Assembly (NCBI RefSeq): GCF_004342915.1
Contig: NZ_SLWL01000007.1
Coordinates: 124,001 to 188,000 of the forward strand
Origin: Camelimonas lactis
GTDB taxonomy: Bacteria > Pseudomonadota > Alphaproteobacteria > Rhizobiales > Beijerinckiaceae
DNA: 64,000 bases
Direction: 5' to 3'
Position 1 is the stretch's first letter, and every line of letters starts with the position of its first letter. Below the pieces are notes generated by a model. That model saw nothing but the letters and a program-made list of their open reading frames with translations, was not told the origin of the DNA and did no database searches. The position numbers and the translations under genes are program-made. Of the stretch, positions 28,901-36,611 are shown piece by piece.

Positions 28901-29308
28901 ATGCAGCGGATCACCATCACCATCGATGACGACCTTCTCGTCGAACTGGACGAGATGATGCGCCGGCGCGGTTATCCCAACCGTTCCGAAGCGCTGCGGG
29001 ACCTGGCGCGCGCCGGCATGAAGCAGGTCGCGCTCGACGAGGGCGAAATGGGCGCCTGCTTCGGCGTTCTGAGCTACGTCTACGATCACGAAGCCCGCGA
29101 TCTGGCGCGCCGCCTGACCAGTTCGCACCATCATCACCACGATATTTCCGTGGCGTCGCTGCACGTCCATATCGATGCGGGCCGCTGCCTGGAAGTCAGC
29201 ATTCTCAAGGGCTCCGCCGCCGACGTCCGCCATTTCGCCGACGGGATCACTACCCAGAAATCGGTGGCGCACGGGGAGCTGAAGATCATCCCCCAGCAGG
29301 GCGACTGA
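28901..29308 (+). CDS. nikR: Nickel-responsive regulator NikR
   Basis: The 135-residue protein has an N-terminal ribbon-helix-helix ([37 protein letters not shown]) and a C-terminal ACT-like nickel domain. The high-affinity Ni ligands of E. coli NikR (His76, His87, His89, Cys95) correspond to His77, His88, His90 and Cys96 here. With nickel it represses nickel-uptake genes. AAGGAGG lies upstream of the ATG. It is divergent from nikA across the operator; a second operator at 21099 extends the regulon to the TonB receptor. Confidence 0.96.
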   Translation: MQRITITIDDDLLVELDEMMRRRGYPNRSEALRDLARAGMKQVALDEGEMGACFGVLSYVYDHEARDLARRLTSSHHHHHDISVASLHVHIDAGRCLEVSILKGSAADVRHFADGITTQKSVAHGELKIIPQQGD

Positions 29309-29538
29309 GGGGTAGCCGCGCGCCGCTGCAATCTGCGGCGCCGGCAGCAATGCCGCCGCCGCGTTGCCCCCCTGCAAATATGGACGTTGTATCGCCCGCG
29401 CCGGGGTGCATCCTGCGGAATGATCGCGGGCGGCAACGCGCTGGCCCGGGAATGACAACGCACATGCGCAAAGCATGGCGTGGCCCGGGAGCGACCGTCA
29501 GACCCTGATGGCGCCGGGGTCCTGGGGGAAACGAAACC

Positions 29539-30771
29539 ATGGCGTTGCTGCGAGTCCTGCGTCCCACATTGCCGATCCTGATCGGCGCCTCCCTCATGCT
29601 GACGCTCAGCATGGGCCTGCGGCAGAGCCTTGGCATCTTCATGCAGCCGCTGACCCGGGACATCGGCATTTCGGTTTCCGATTTCACCCTCGCGGTGGCG
29701 GTGCAGAACCTGGCGTGGGGCTTCCTGCAGCCGGTCGCCGGCGCCCTGACGGTGCGTCATGGCTTCCGGGCGATCATGGTGATCGGCTCCCTGTTCTATT
29801 GCGCCGGGCTTGTCCTGCTGGCCACGGCCCATGGCATGATCAGCGTCACCATTGGCGCCGGCGTGCTGATCGGCGCCTCGCTGGCTTGCACGGCGACGGG
29901 CATTGGCATGTCGGTGACCACGCGCGCCGTGCCGGAATCGGTGCGCTCAACCGTGCTCGGCATCGTCTCGGCGGCGGGTTCGCTGGGGGCCCTGGTCTCG
30001 GCGCCGCTTGGCCAGATGCTCATGGACGGTTTTGGCTGGCGCGCGGGGCTCGCCGGGTTCGTCGTCCTGTCGCTGCTGATGCTCCCGGCAAGCTGGTATG
30101 CCGGCCGCGTTGACAAAATCCCATTGCCGAAACCGTCGGCGAACGAGCTTGGCGCGGTCAGTCCGTTCACGGTGGTCAAAACCGCCTACAGCAACATGTC
30201 CTTCGTGGTCATGAGCGTCGCCTTCATGGTTTGCGGCATGCAGCTGGTGTTCCTGACGACCCATTTGCCGTCCTACCTGACGATCTGCGGCATGGACCCG
30301 ATGCTGAGCGCCCAGACCCTTGGCATGATCGGCGGCTTCAATGTGCTCGGCAGCCTGTTTTTCGGCTGGGCCGGCCAGCGCTGGAACAAGCTCGCGCTGC
30401 TGGGCCTGATCTATGTGCTGCGCTCGCTGACCCTGGCCTGGTACTTCATGTTGCCGCCGACGCCCGGCTCGACGCTGCTGTTCGGCGCCATCATGGGCTT
30501 CCTCTGGCTGGGCGTCAGTCCGCTGGCGGCGGGCGCGGTGGCCGAGATGTTCGGCATCCGCTGGCAGGCGATGATCCAGGGGCTGTCGTTCATGGTGCAC
30601 CAGCTCGGCAGCTTCCTCGGGGCCTTCGGCGGCGGGCTGCTGTACGACGCGTCCGGCTCCTACGACATGGCCTGGCGCCTGGGCGTGGCGCTTGGCCTGA
30701 CCGGCGGCGTCGTGCAGATCACGTTCGCGCTCATCCGGCCGTCGCGCCCGCCGGCGTTGCGGGCGGCGTGA
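29539..30771 (+). CDS. MFS transporter
   Basis: The 410-residue protein has twelve predicted membrane segments. Features include MGLRQSLGIFMQPLTRDIGIS in the first loop, QNLAWGFLQPVAG, VRHGFRAIMVIG and the central cytoplasmic loop around KIPLPKPSANE. It resembles the monocarboxylate/oxalate-formate branch of the major facilitator superfamily. GGGGGAAACG precedes the ATG. It borders the acyl-CoA catabolic island in the opposite orientation to the neighbouring SDR gene, so uptake of a carboxylate used by that island is plausible, but the substrate is unknown. Confidence 0.85.
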   Translation: MALLRVLRPTLPILIGASLMLTLSMGLRQSLGIFMQPLTRDIGISVSDFTLAVAVQNLAWGFLQPVAGALTVRHGFRAIMVIGSLFYCAGLVLLATAHGMISVTIGAGVLIGASLACTATGIGMSVTTRAVPESVRSTVLGIVSAAGSLGALVSAPLGQMLMDGFGWRAGLAGFVVLSLLMLPASWYAGRVDKIPLPKPSANELGAVSPFTVVKTAYSNMSFVVMSVAFMVCGMQLVFLTTHLPSYLTICGMDPMLSAQTLGMIGGFNVLGSLFFGWAGQRWNKLALLGLIYVLRSLTLAWYFMLPPTPGSTLLFGAIMGFLWLGVSPLAAGAVAEMFGIRWQAMIQGLSFMVHQLGSFLGAFGGGLLYDASGSYDMAWRLGVALGLTGGVVQITFALIRPSRPPALRAA

Positions 30772-30829
30772 CCGGCGCGCCCCGACCCTGGCGGGCGCGC
30801 GGGGCGTGGGCGCTGGCCGCACATGGCGG

Positions 30830-31660
30830 TCAGGCGCGCAACGCCTCCCATTGCGCGTCCGTCCAGGCCAGCAGTTCACTGGGGCCAGCGCCGCCGAGAA
30901 AGCGTTTGCCGCCGTCAATCACCACCGCCTCGCCCGTGATGTAGCCGGCCTGGTCCGAGACGAGGAAGGCGCAGAGATTGGCCAGTTCGGCGTGTTCGCC
31001 GTGGCGGCCAAGGGGAATGGATCGGCCGAGCGGCGCCTTCCGCCGCTCCTCCGGCATGAGCTGCTTCCATGCCCCCGGCGTCGGAAATGAGCCCGGGGCC
31101 ACGGCCACGAGCCGTATGCCATGGCGGCCCCATTCGACAGCGAGGCTGCGGGTCATCGCCAGCACCCCGGCCTTGGCCATCGCCGACGGCGCGGTGAACG
31201 GCGCGCCCTGCAGGGCGGACAGGGTCAGGATGCTGAGCACCGCGCCCGGGCGTCCCTCCGCGATCCAGCGCCGGCCGCAGGCAATGGTGCAATAGGCCGC
31301 GCCGTGCAGCACCGTGTTCAACACGGCGTCGACGGCGCGATGCGACAACAGCTGTGTGCGCGCCAGGAAGTTGCCGGCGGCGTTGTTGACGAGGATATCG
31401 AGCGGTCCATCCTGCCAGATGCGCTCCATCATGGCCTCGACCGCCTCGCCAGAGCGGATATCGCAGGTTTGCGCATCGACCTTCGCGCCGGTCGCGGCGG
31501 TGATCTCCGCGGCCGTCGCCGCCAGCACCTCGCCGCGGCGACCGCACAAGACCAGCGATGCGCCAAGCTCCGCATAGCGGTGGGCGATGGCGCGGCCAAG
31601 GCCGGTTCCGCCGCCGGTGACCAGCACGCGCTTGCCGGCGAGCAGATCGGGCTGAAACAT
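30830..31660 (-). CDS. SDR oxidoreductase resembling 2,4-dienoyl-CoA reductase
   Basis: The 276-residue protein has the Rossmann motif VTGGGTGLGRAIA and the NNAAGNF motif. In place of the classical SDR Tyr-x3-Lys it has SAMAKAGVLAMTRSLAVEWG, matching the SxxAKAGV pattern of mitochondrial and peroxisomal 2,4-dienoyl-CoA reductases, where the usual tyrosine is absent. An NADPH-dependent reduction of an unsaturated acyl-CoA is therefore the best inference. The ATG at 31660 was chosen because GGGAGG lies 6 nt before it; an ATG two codons earlier sits directly on that site. The gene is divergent from the IclR regulator. Confidence 0.85.
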   Translation of the reverse strand: MFQPDLLAGKRVLVTGGGTGLGRAIAHRYAELGASLVLCGRRGEVLAATAAEITAATGAKVDAQTCDIRSGEAVEAMMERIWQDGPLDILVNNAAGNFLARTQLLSHRAVDAVLNTVLHGAAYCTIACGRRWIAEGRPGAVLSILTLSALQGAPFTAPSAMAKAGVLAMTRSLAVEWGRHGIRLVAVAPGSFPTPGAWKQLMPEERRKAPLGRSIPLGRHGEHAELANLCAFLVSDQAGYITGEAVVIDGGKRFLGGAGPSELLAWTDAQWEALRA

Positions 31661-31796
31661 GGACATCCTCCCGGAGATGATTGCCAAGCGTTGGGTCCTG
31701 AGCCGCGCCCACCGGGCGTCGCCCATGGCCGCTGGACCTGTCCCGTCATAGCGCCGGCCGTCGGGGGAGGAAACTTGCATGTCATTTCGAATGAAT

Positions 31797-31814
31797 GTTT
31801 CATGTATGTGAAAC
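31797..31814. promoter_or_regulatory. Candidate IclR operator
   Basis: A perfect inverted repeat GTTTCA-TGTATG-TGAAAC lies 21 bp before the IclR start, in the gap shared with the SDR gene. It is well placed for autoregulation and control of the divergent gene. Confidence 0.5.
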
Positions 31815-31835
31815 TGAACAGGGGACGGACACGTC

Positions 31836-32597
31836 ATGGCGGACGACGTCATCAAGACCGCGCGACGGCTGTTCGCCATTATCGAATACTTCGACGTGGT
31901 CCAGCGACCGCTGAGCCTGAAGGACGTTTCCAGCTATTTTGACTATCCCGTCTCCAGCGCCTCGGCCCTGCTCAAGAGCATGGTGACGCTCGGTTACCTC
32001 GATTACGACCGCTACACGCGCACCTACATGCCGACCATGCGCATCGTGCAGCTGGGCGGCTGGGTCCAGGGCGCGCTGTTTGGCGAGGGCAGCATCATGG
32101 CCCTCATCCGTTATCTGAACCGGGAGACGGAAGAGACGGTCATTATCGGCACGCAAAGCGACCTCTACATGCAATATGTGCACGTGGCGCCGTCGTCGCA
32201 CGCCATCCAGTTTTCCATGCGGCCTGGAACGATCCGGCCGCTGGCCCGGTCGGGTCTGGGCCAGCTCATCCTCGCCGCACGGCCGGAGGAGGCCGTCGAC
32301 AGGCTGGTGCGCCGGATCAATATCGAGGAAGACGCGCCCGAAAAACGCATTGTCTTCGCCGATCTGATGCAGCGCCTGCGCGACATCCGCGCCGCCGGTC
32401 ATGTCATTTCCCTGAACACGGTGACAGAGGGCGCCGGGGTGATCGGCATGCTGTTGCCCGAGCGGCGCCATGGCCGGTTGCTGGCGGTGGGTGTTGGCGG
32501 TCCTTCCGAACGATTGCTGGAAAAGCAGGATCATATTCTCAACGCCATGCGCGACGGCATCGCCCGGTTTCTGCCGGGGGAGGACATGGCCCATTAA
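31836..32597 (+). CDS. IclR-family transcriptional regulator
   Basis: The 253-residue protein has an N-terminal winged helix (RLFAIIEYFDVVQRPLSLKDVSSYFDYPVSSASALLKSMVTLGYLDYD) and a C-terminal IclR ligand domain (RPGTIRPLARSGLGQLILAA). IclR proteins usually sense aromatic or other carboxylic intermediates and control the adjacent catabolic genes. AGGGGAC precedes the ATG. It lies between the dienoyl-CoA-reductase-like SDR and the CoA-transferase/dehydrogenase genes, which are the likely targets. Confidence 0.92.
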   Translation: MADDVIKTARRLFAIIEYFDVVQRPLSLKDVSSYFDYPVSSASALLKSMVTLGYLDYDRYTRTYMPTMRIVQLGGWVQGALFGEGSIMALIRYLNRETEETVIIGTQSDLYMQYVHVAPSSHAIQFSMRPGTIRPLARSGLGQLILAARPEEAVDRLVRRINIEEDAPEKRIVFADLMQRLRDIRAAGHVISLNTVTEGAGVIGMLLPERRHGRLLAVGVGGPSERLLEKQDHILNAMRDGIARFLPGEDMAH

Positions 32598-32966
32598 TTT
32601 TCAGATATATGCAAATGACGACATCGACCTGAAAAAGGTGGATTTGCCCGCCGCTTCGCCCCATGCTGCCCGCAACATCGCAAGTAAACAGATGATGATA
32701 GTGGGAGAAGCGTCGTGAGCGCGCGAAAAAAGCATATATAGATCGTTGCTGGGCGATGTCTGCGCAAAGCAATAACGGAAATGCCGGCTGTTCCTGGCCG
32801 CATCGTTGCACTGCTATCTGGCGGCGATGACGCGCGAAGGCTGACGGAGCGCGGTCTTCAGCCCCAGCTTCATCATATCTCCCGTAAATATTTTGCAGGG
32901 TTGGTTACGCCTGCCGTCTGCGACGGCGGCGCGGCGGCTGGCCCGTTTCGTGAAGGAGCGCGCGCC
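32598..32966. other. Intergenic region before the CoA-transferase gene
   Basis: No gene is supported here. The only structure noted is ATATATGC (32605-32612) mirrored by GCATATAT (32732-32739), too far apart to be a simple operator, and GAAGGAGC, the ribosome site of the next gene. Confidence 0.4.
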
Positions 32967-34223
32967 ATGGCGACCCGGCGCAACATGCCGCTTGACGGCG
33001 TGAAGGTCATCGACCTCGGGCAGGTTTACCAGGGTCCATATGCCGCCTGGCTCATGGCGAAGGCCGGCGCGGACGTCATCAAGATCGAACCGCTGACCGG
33101 CGAGCCGGTTCGCCAGCGTAACAGCGTCAGCCGCGGCGCTGGCGCGCCCTTCGCCATGCTCAACGGCCACAAACGCTGCATCACCCTCGATCTCAAGTCG
33201 CCGAAGGGCGTCGCGGTGCTGAAGCGCCTGGCGCGCGGCGCCGACGTTCTGCTCGAGAACTTCGCGCCGGGAGTGATGGACAGGTTCGGGGCAGGCTGGT
33301 CCGAACTCAGCGCGCTCAATCCGCGTCTCATCTATGCGTCGGGAACCGGCTACGGACTGTCTGGTCCCGACCGGGACAACCTGGCCATGGACATCACCGT
33401 GCAGGCGGTGTCTGGCGTCATGAGCGTCACCGGCTTTCCTGATGGGCCGCCGGTGAAGGCGGGGCCGGCGCTGGCGGATTTCCTCAGCGGAACCCACCTT
33501 TACGCCGGCATCGTCACCGCGCTTTACGAGCGCCAGTTCACCGGCGTTGGCCGGCTGGTTGAGGTGGCGATGCAGGAAACGCTGTTTCCGACGCTCGCCT
33601 CCAATCTCACCTTTTTCTACAACAACGGCGCAACGCCGCCGCGCACCGGCAACCGCCACGGCGGCCTCGCCGTCGCGCCATACAATGTCTACGCGGCCAG
33701 CGACGGCCATATCGCCATCATCGGCGTCCGCGAGGCCCACTGGGACAACCTGTTGACGGCGATCGGGCGGGAAGACCTGCGCGATGACCCCCGCTTCGCC
33801 ACGCGCACGGCCCGTGTCCGCAACCTTGAGGAAACCGACGGGCTGATCGCCGGCTGGATGAAACATCTCACCCGGGCCGAGGCTGGCGACATCCTGCGGC
33901 GGCACAAGGTGCCGTCCGCCCCGGTCCGGGACCTTGTGGAGGTCGTCAACGATCCGCACATGCACGCGCGCGGCATGCTGGAATGGATCGACCACCCGGA
34001 GCACGGACGCATTGTCCTGCCGGGCAATCCCATCCGTTTTCATGGCGCGGACCGCCTGCCGGGCGCGATTTCGGCGCAGCTCGGCGCCGATACGGACGCC
34101 GTGCTGGCGGACGAGTTGCAGATGTCGGAAGCCGAGATCGCCGCGCTGCGGGCCGATGGCGTGATCGGCCCGCTTCCCGAACAACAGCCCGCCGGCGCCA
34201 GCCCGGCGTCATCAGGAAAATAA
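32967..34223 (+). CDS. Family III CoA-transferase (CaiB/BaiF)
   Basis: The 418-residue protein has the family N-terminus PLDGVKVIDLGQVYQGPYAAWLMAKAGADVIKIE, the LLENFAPGVMDRFG and YASGTGYGLSGP segments, and an Asp in NLAMDITVQAVSG at the place of the catalytic aspartate that forms the acyl-CoA anhydride. It transfers CoA between carboxylic acids without ATP. GAAGGAGC precedes the ATG at 32967. The next gene starts 1 nt after its stop. It heads a run of genes for activation and oxidation of an unknown acid. Confidence 0.92.
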   Translation: MATRRNMPLDGVKVIDLGQVYQGPYAAWLMAKAGADVIKIEPLTGEPVRQRNSVSRGAGAPFAMLNGHKRCITLDLKSPKGVAVLKRLARGADVLLENFAPGVMDRFGAGWSELSALNPRLIYASGTGYGLSGPDRDNLAMDITVQAVSGVMSVTGFPDGPPVKAGPALADFLSGTHLYAGIVTALYERQFTGVGRLVEVAMQETLFPTLASNLTFFYNNGATPPRTGNRHGGLAVAPYNVYAASDGHIAIIGVREAHWDNLLTAIGREDLRDDPRFATRTARVRNLEETDGLIAGWMKHLTRAEAGDILRRHKVPSAPVRDLVEVVNDPHMHARGMLEWIDHPEHGRIVLPGNPIRFHGADRLPGAISAQLGADTDAVLADELQMSEAEIAALRADGVIGPLPEQQPAGASPASSGK

Positions 34224-34224
34224 C

Positions 34225-35286
34225 ATGGCGGATACGGACAGTTTCATCGTGGACATGGCGGACAGGATGTTCGCCGACCTTGCCGATCTGCAAACCATCA
34301 TCCTGTCGCGCTCCGACGCCTGGAAACAGCGGCTGTGGGCGGAGCTGGAGCAGACGGGCCTGACGCGCGCCTGGGTTCCCGAAGCGCTGGGCGGCGCCGG
34401 CGCGCCGCTCGATGAGGCGTTCGGCGTATTGCGCGCCGCGGGCCGGGCCGCTCTGGCGGCGCCGCTGGCGGAGACCATGCTGGCGGGATGGTTGCTGGCG
34501 CAGGCGGATATGGCCGCGCCAGCCGGTCCCATGACCGTGGTTCCGGCGGCGCCGGACGCCGCGCCCCTGCGTATGGACGCCGAGGGGCGCCTGAGCGGCT
34601 CCGCGCGCACAATCCCCTTCGGCGCCCAAGCCGGGCATTTCGCCGTGCTGGCCCATGGGCCGGACGGCATGGCTGTGGCGCTTGTTCGCGCTGCGGACGC
34701 GAAGGTTGCGCCGGGCTCCGGCCTCGGCGGCGATCCCGCCAATACCGTGTCGTTCACGGCTGTGGAGCCTGTCCAGTTCGCGCCGGTCGATATCGCCATC
34801 GAAGACCTGATGCTGATGGGCGCTGTTGTCCGGGCCCAGCAGATTGCCGGCGCCCTGGAAACCATGCTCGCCCTTTCGGTTCGCTACGCCATGGACCGGG
34901 TGGCCTTTGAAAAGCCGATCAGCAAATTTCAGGCCGTGCAGCACAACCTCGCCAGGCTTGGCGGCGAGGTTGCAGCCGCCGTCGCTGTCGCGGCGTCGGC
35001 GGCGGACACGGTCAGTGAAACGGGCGTCAGGGGCGATGCGGCGCTGCTGGAGGCGGCGTCGGCCAGGATCCGGGCCAGCGAGGCCGCCGGGACCGGATCG
35101 GCCATCGCCCACCAGGTGCATGGCGCCATCGGTTTCACCGATGAGCATGTGCTGCATCGGCTCACATTGCGCGCGCTCGGCTGGCGCGATGATTTCGGCA
35201 ACGAAACCTGGTGGAGCGTCCGGCTTGGCCAGTTTGTCGCCACGGGCGGCGACCAGCGGCTCTGGCCGCTGCTGGCCTCACGCTGA
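34225..35286 (+). CDS. Acyl-CoA dehydrogenase, short form (possible partner subunit)
   Basis: The 353-residue flavoprotein shows the C-terminal acyl-CoA dehydrogenase pattern DRVAFEKPISKFQAVQHNLARL and VHGAIGFTDEHVLHRLTLRALGWRDDFG. The middle beta domain is poorly conserved and the usual SEPxAGSD-type FAD/substrate loop is not recognisable. This resembles the smaller subunit of heteromeric steroid-type dehydrogenases (FadE27/ChsE2-like), in which active-site residues are shared between two genes. A full-length dehydrogenase lies 115 nt downstream. It starts 1 nt after the CoA-transferase stop, so it is in the same transcript. Confidence 0.85.
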   Translation: MADTDSFIVDMADRMFADLADLQTIILSRSDAWKQRLWAELEQTGLTRAWVPEALGGAGAPLDEAFGVLRAAGRAALAAPLAETMLAGWLLAQADMAAPAGPMTVVPAAPDAAPLRMDAEGRLSGSARTIPFGAQAGHFAVLAHGPDGMAVALVRAADAKVAPGSGLGGDPANTVSFTAVEPVQFAPVDIAIEDLMLMGAVVRAQQIAGALETMLALSVRYAMDRVAFEKPISKFQAVQHNLARLGGEVAAAVAVAASAADTVSETGVRGDAALLEAASARIRASEAAGTGSAIAHQVHGAIGFTDEHVLHRLTLRALGWRDDFGNETWWSVRLGQFVATGGDQRLWPLLASR

Positions 35287-35364
35287 CGGGCGCGCTTTGC
35301 AGACGCAATGGCCGCCATTTCTTGAAAAAATTATGCGTTAATTCAATCAGATATAGCAAAAGCT

Positions 35365-35384
35365 GGTTTCATGTGAACCGGTTC
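35365..35384. promoter_or_regulatory. Candidate regulatory palindrome before the second dehydrogenase gene
   Basis: GGTTTCATGTGAACC contains the half-sites TTCA/TGAA, like the IclR-gene operator at 31797 but with a 2-nt instead of 6-nt spacer, and is overlapped by the perfect palindrome GAACCGGTTC (35375-35384). The preceding 60 nt are AT-rich. An internal promoter under the same regulator is possible. Confidence 0.35.
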
Positions 35385-35401
35385 TGCTCCAGGGGACTTT
35401 C

Positions 35402-36568
35402 ATGACCACCGCGCTTCGCTTCGATCCCCTTCGCCTGCCGCCGCGCTGTCAGGAACTGCGCCGGGAGGTGCGTGAGTTCCTCGCCGAAGAAATCGCCAAT
35501 GGCGTGTTCGATCCTGACAATCCTGAAAGCGGCTCCGCCAACGCCGATGCGTTCGCCCGCCGGGTGGGCGAACGCGGCTGGATCGGCATGACTTGGCCGA
35601 AGAAATATGGCGGCGGCGAACGCAGCTTCCTGGAGCGCTACGTCGTGACCGAGGAGATGTGCGTCGCCCGGGCGCCGACCCGCCGGTTTTTCGTTGTTGA
35701 CCGCCAGAGCGGGCCCACCCTGATCCGTTATGGCAGCGAGGCGATCCGCCAGAGCATCCTGCCGCGCGCCGTGCGGGGCGAGCTCTGTTTCTGCATCGGC
35801 ATGAGCGAGCCCGGCTCGGGATCGGACCTGTTCGCCGTGCAAAGCCGGGCGACGCGAACGGAGGGCGGCTGGCTGCTCAATGGCAGCAAGATCTGGACCA
35901 GCAACGCCCACCAGGCCGACTACATGATCGGCCTGTTCCGCACCGCGCCGCCGACGAAGGAAAACCGCCGCCACGGCCTGACGTCTTTCCTGATCGACAT
36001 GAAGACGCCGGGGATTGTCTGCAATCGCATCGGCATGATGACCGGTCACCGCGATTTCAACGAGGTGGCGTTCACTGATGTGTTTATCCCGGACGATCAT
36101 GTCATTGGTGAAATCGACGGCGCCTGGAAACAGGCGACCAGCGAACTGGCCTACGAACGGAGCGGGCCGGAGCGTTTCCTGGAGACATACGGGGCGCTCG
36201 CCGGCGTGACGCGCCTGGCCGGGACGGAGCCGGACGTGCGCGTGGCCGCCGGTCTTGGCCAGCTGACCGCCCAGCTTCATGCCCTGCGCCGCATGTCCGT
36301 CTCGGTCGCCGGCATGCTCGAGCAGGGCCGCGAACCGGTGGTCGAGGCGGCGATCGTCAAGGATCTCGGCACGCTCTGGGAGCAGGCCCTGCCGCAACGG
36401 GCGCGTGAGCTTTCGGCGCTGATCCCGCTGGCGGACGACGACGGTTGGCGCGAACAGTTCGGCCAGCGGCTGTCATATTATCTGAAGGCCGCCCCCAAGC
36501 TGACCATCCAGGGCGGCACCACGGAAGTGCTGCGCGGAATTATCGCCCGGGGCCTCGGGCTGCGGTGA
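35402..36568 (+). CDS. Acyl-CoA dehydrogenase
   Basis: The 388-residue enzyme is a full-length family member: RVGERGWIGMTWPKKYGGGERS at the N-terminus, the FAD/substrate loop IGMSEPGSGSDLFAVQSRA, LNGSKIWTSNAHQADYMI, SELAYERSGPER in the region of the catalytic base, and the C-terminal QGGTTEVLRGIIARGLGLR. It introduces an alpha,beta double bond into an acyl-CoA. Together with the preceding short dehydrogenase it may form a heterotetramer. The ATG follows CAGGGGACTTTC. The next gene is an acyl-CoA ligase. Confidence 0.92.
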   Translation: MTTALRFDPLRLPPRCQELRREVREFLAEEIANGVFDPDNPESGSANADAFARRVGERGWIGMTWPKKYGGGERSFLERYVVTEEMCVARAPTRRFFVVDRQSGPTLIRYGSEAIRQSILPRAVRGELCFCIGMSEPGSGSDLFAVQSRATRTEGGWLLNGSKIWTSNAHQADYMIGLFRTAPPTKENRRHGLTSFLIDMKTPGIVCNRIGMMTGHRDFNEVAFTDVFIPDDHVIGEIDGAWKQATSELAYERSGPERFLETYGALAGVTRLAGTEPDVRVAAGLGQLTAQLHALRRMSVSVAGMLEQGREPVVEAAIVKDLGTLWEQALPQRARELSALIPLADDDGWREQFGQRLSYYLKAAPKLTIQGGTTEVLRGIIARGLGLR

Positions 36569-36611
36569 ACCCCCGTCATCCGTGTCATTGCGACCCGCAA
36601 GAAGCGCCATC

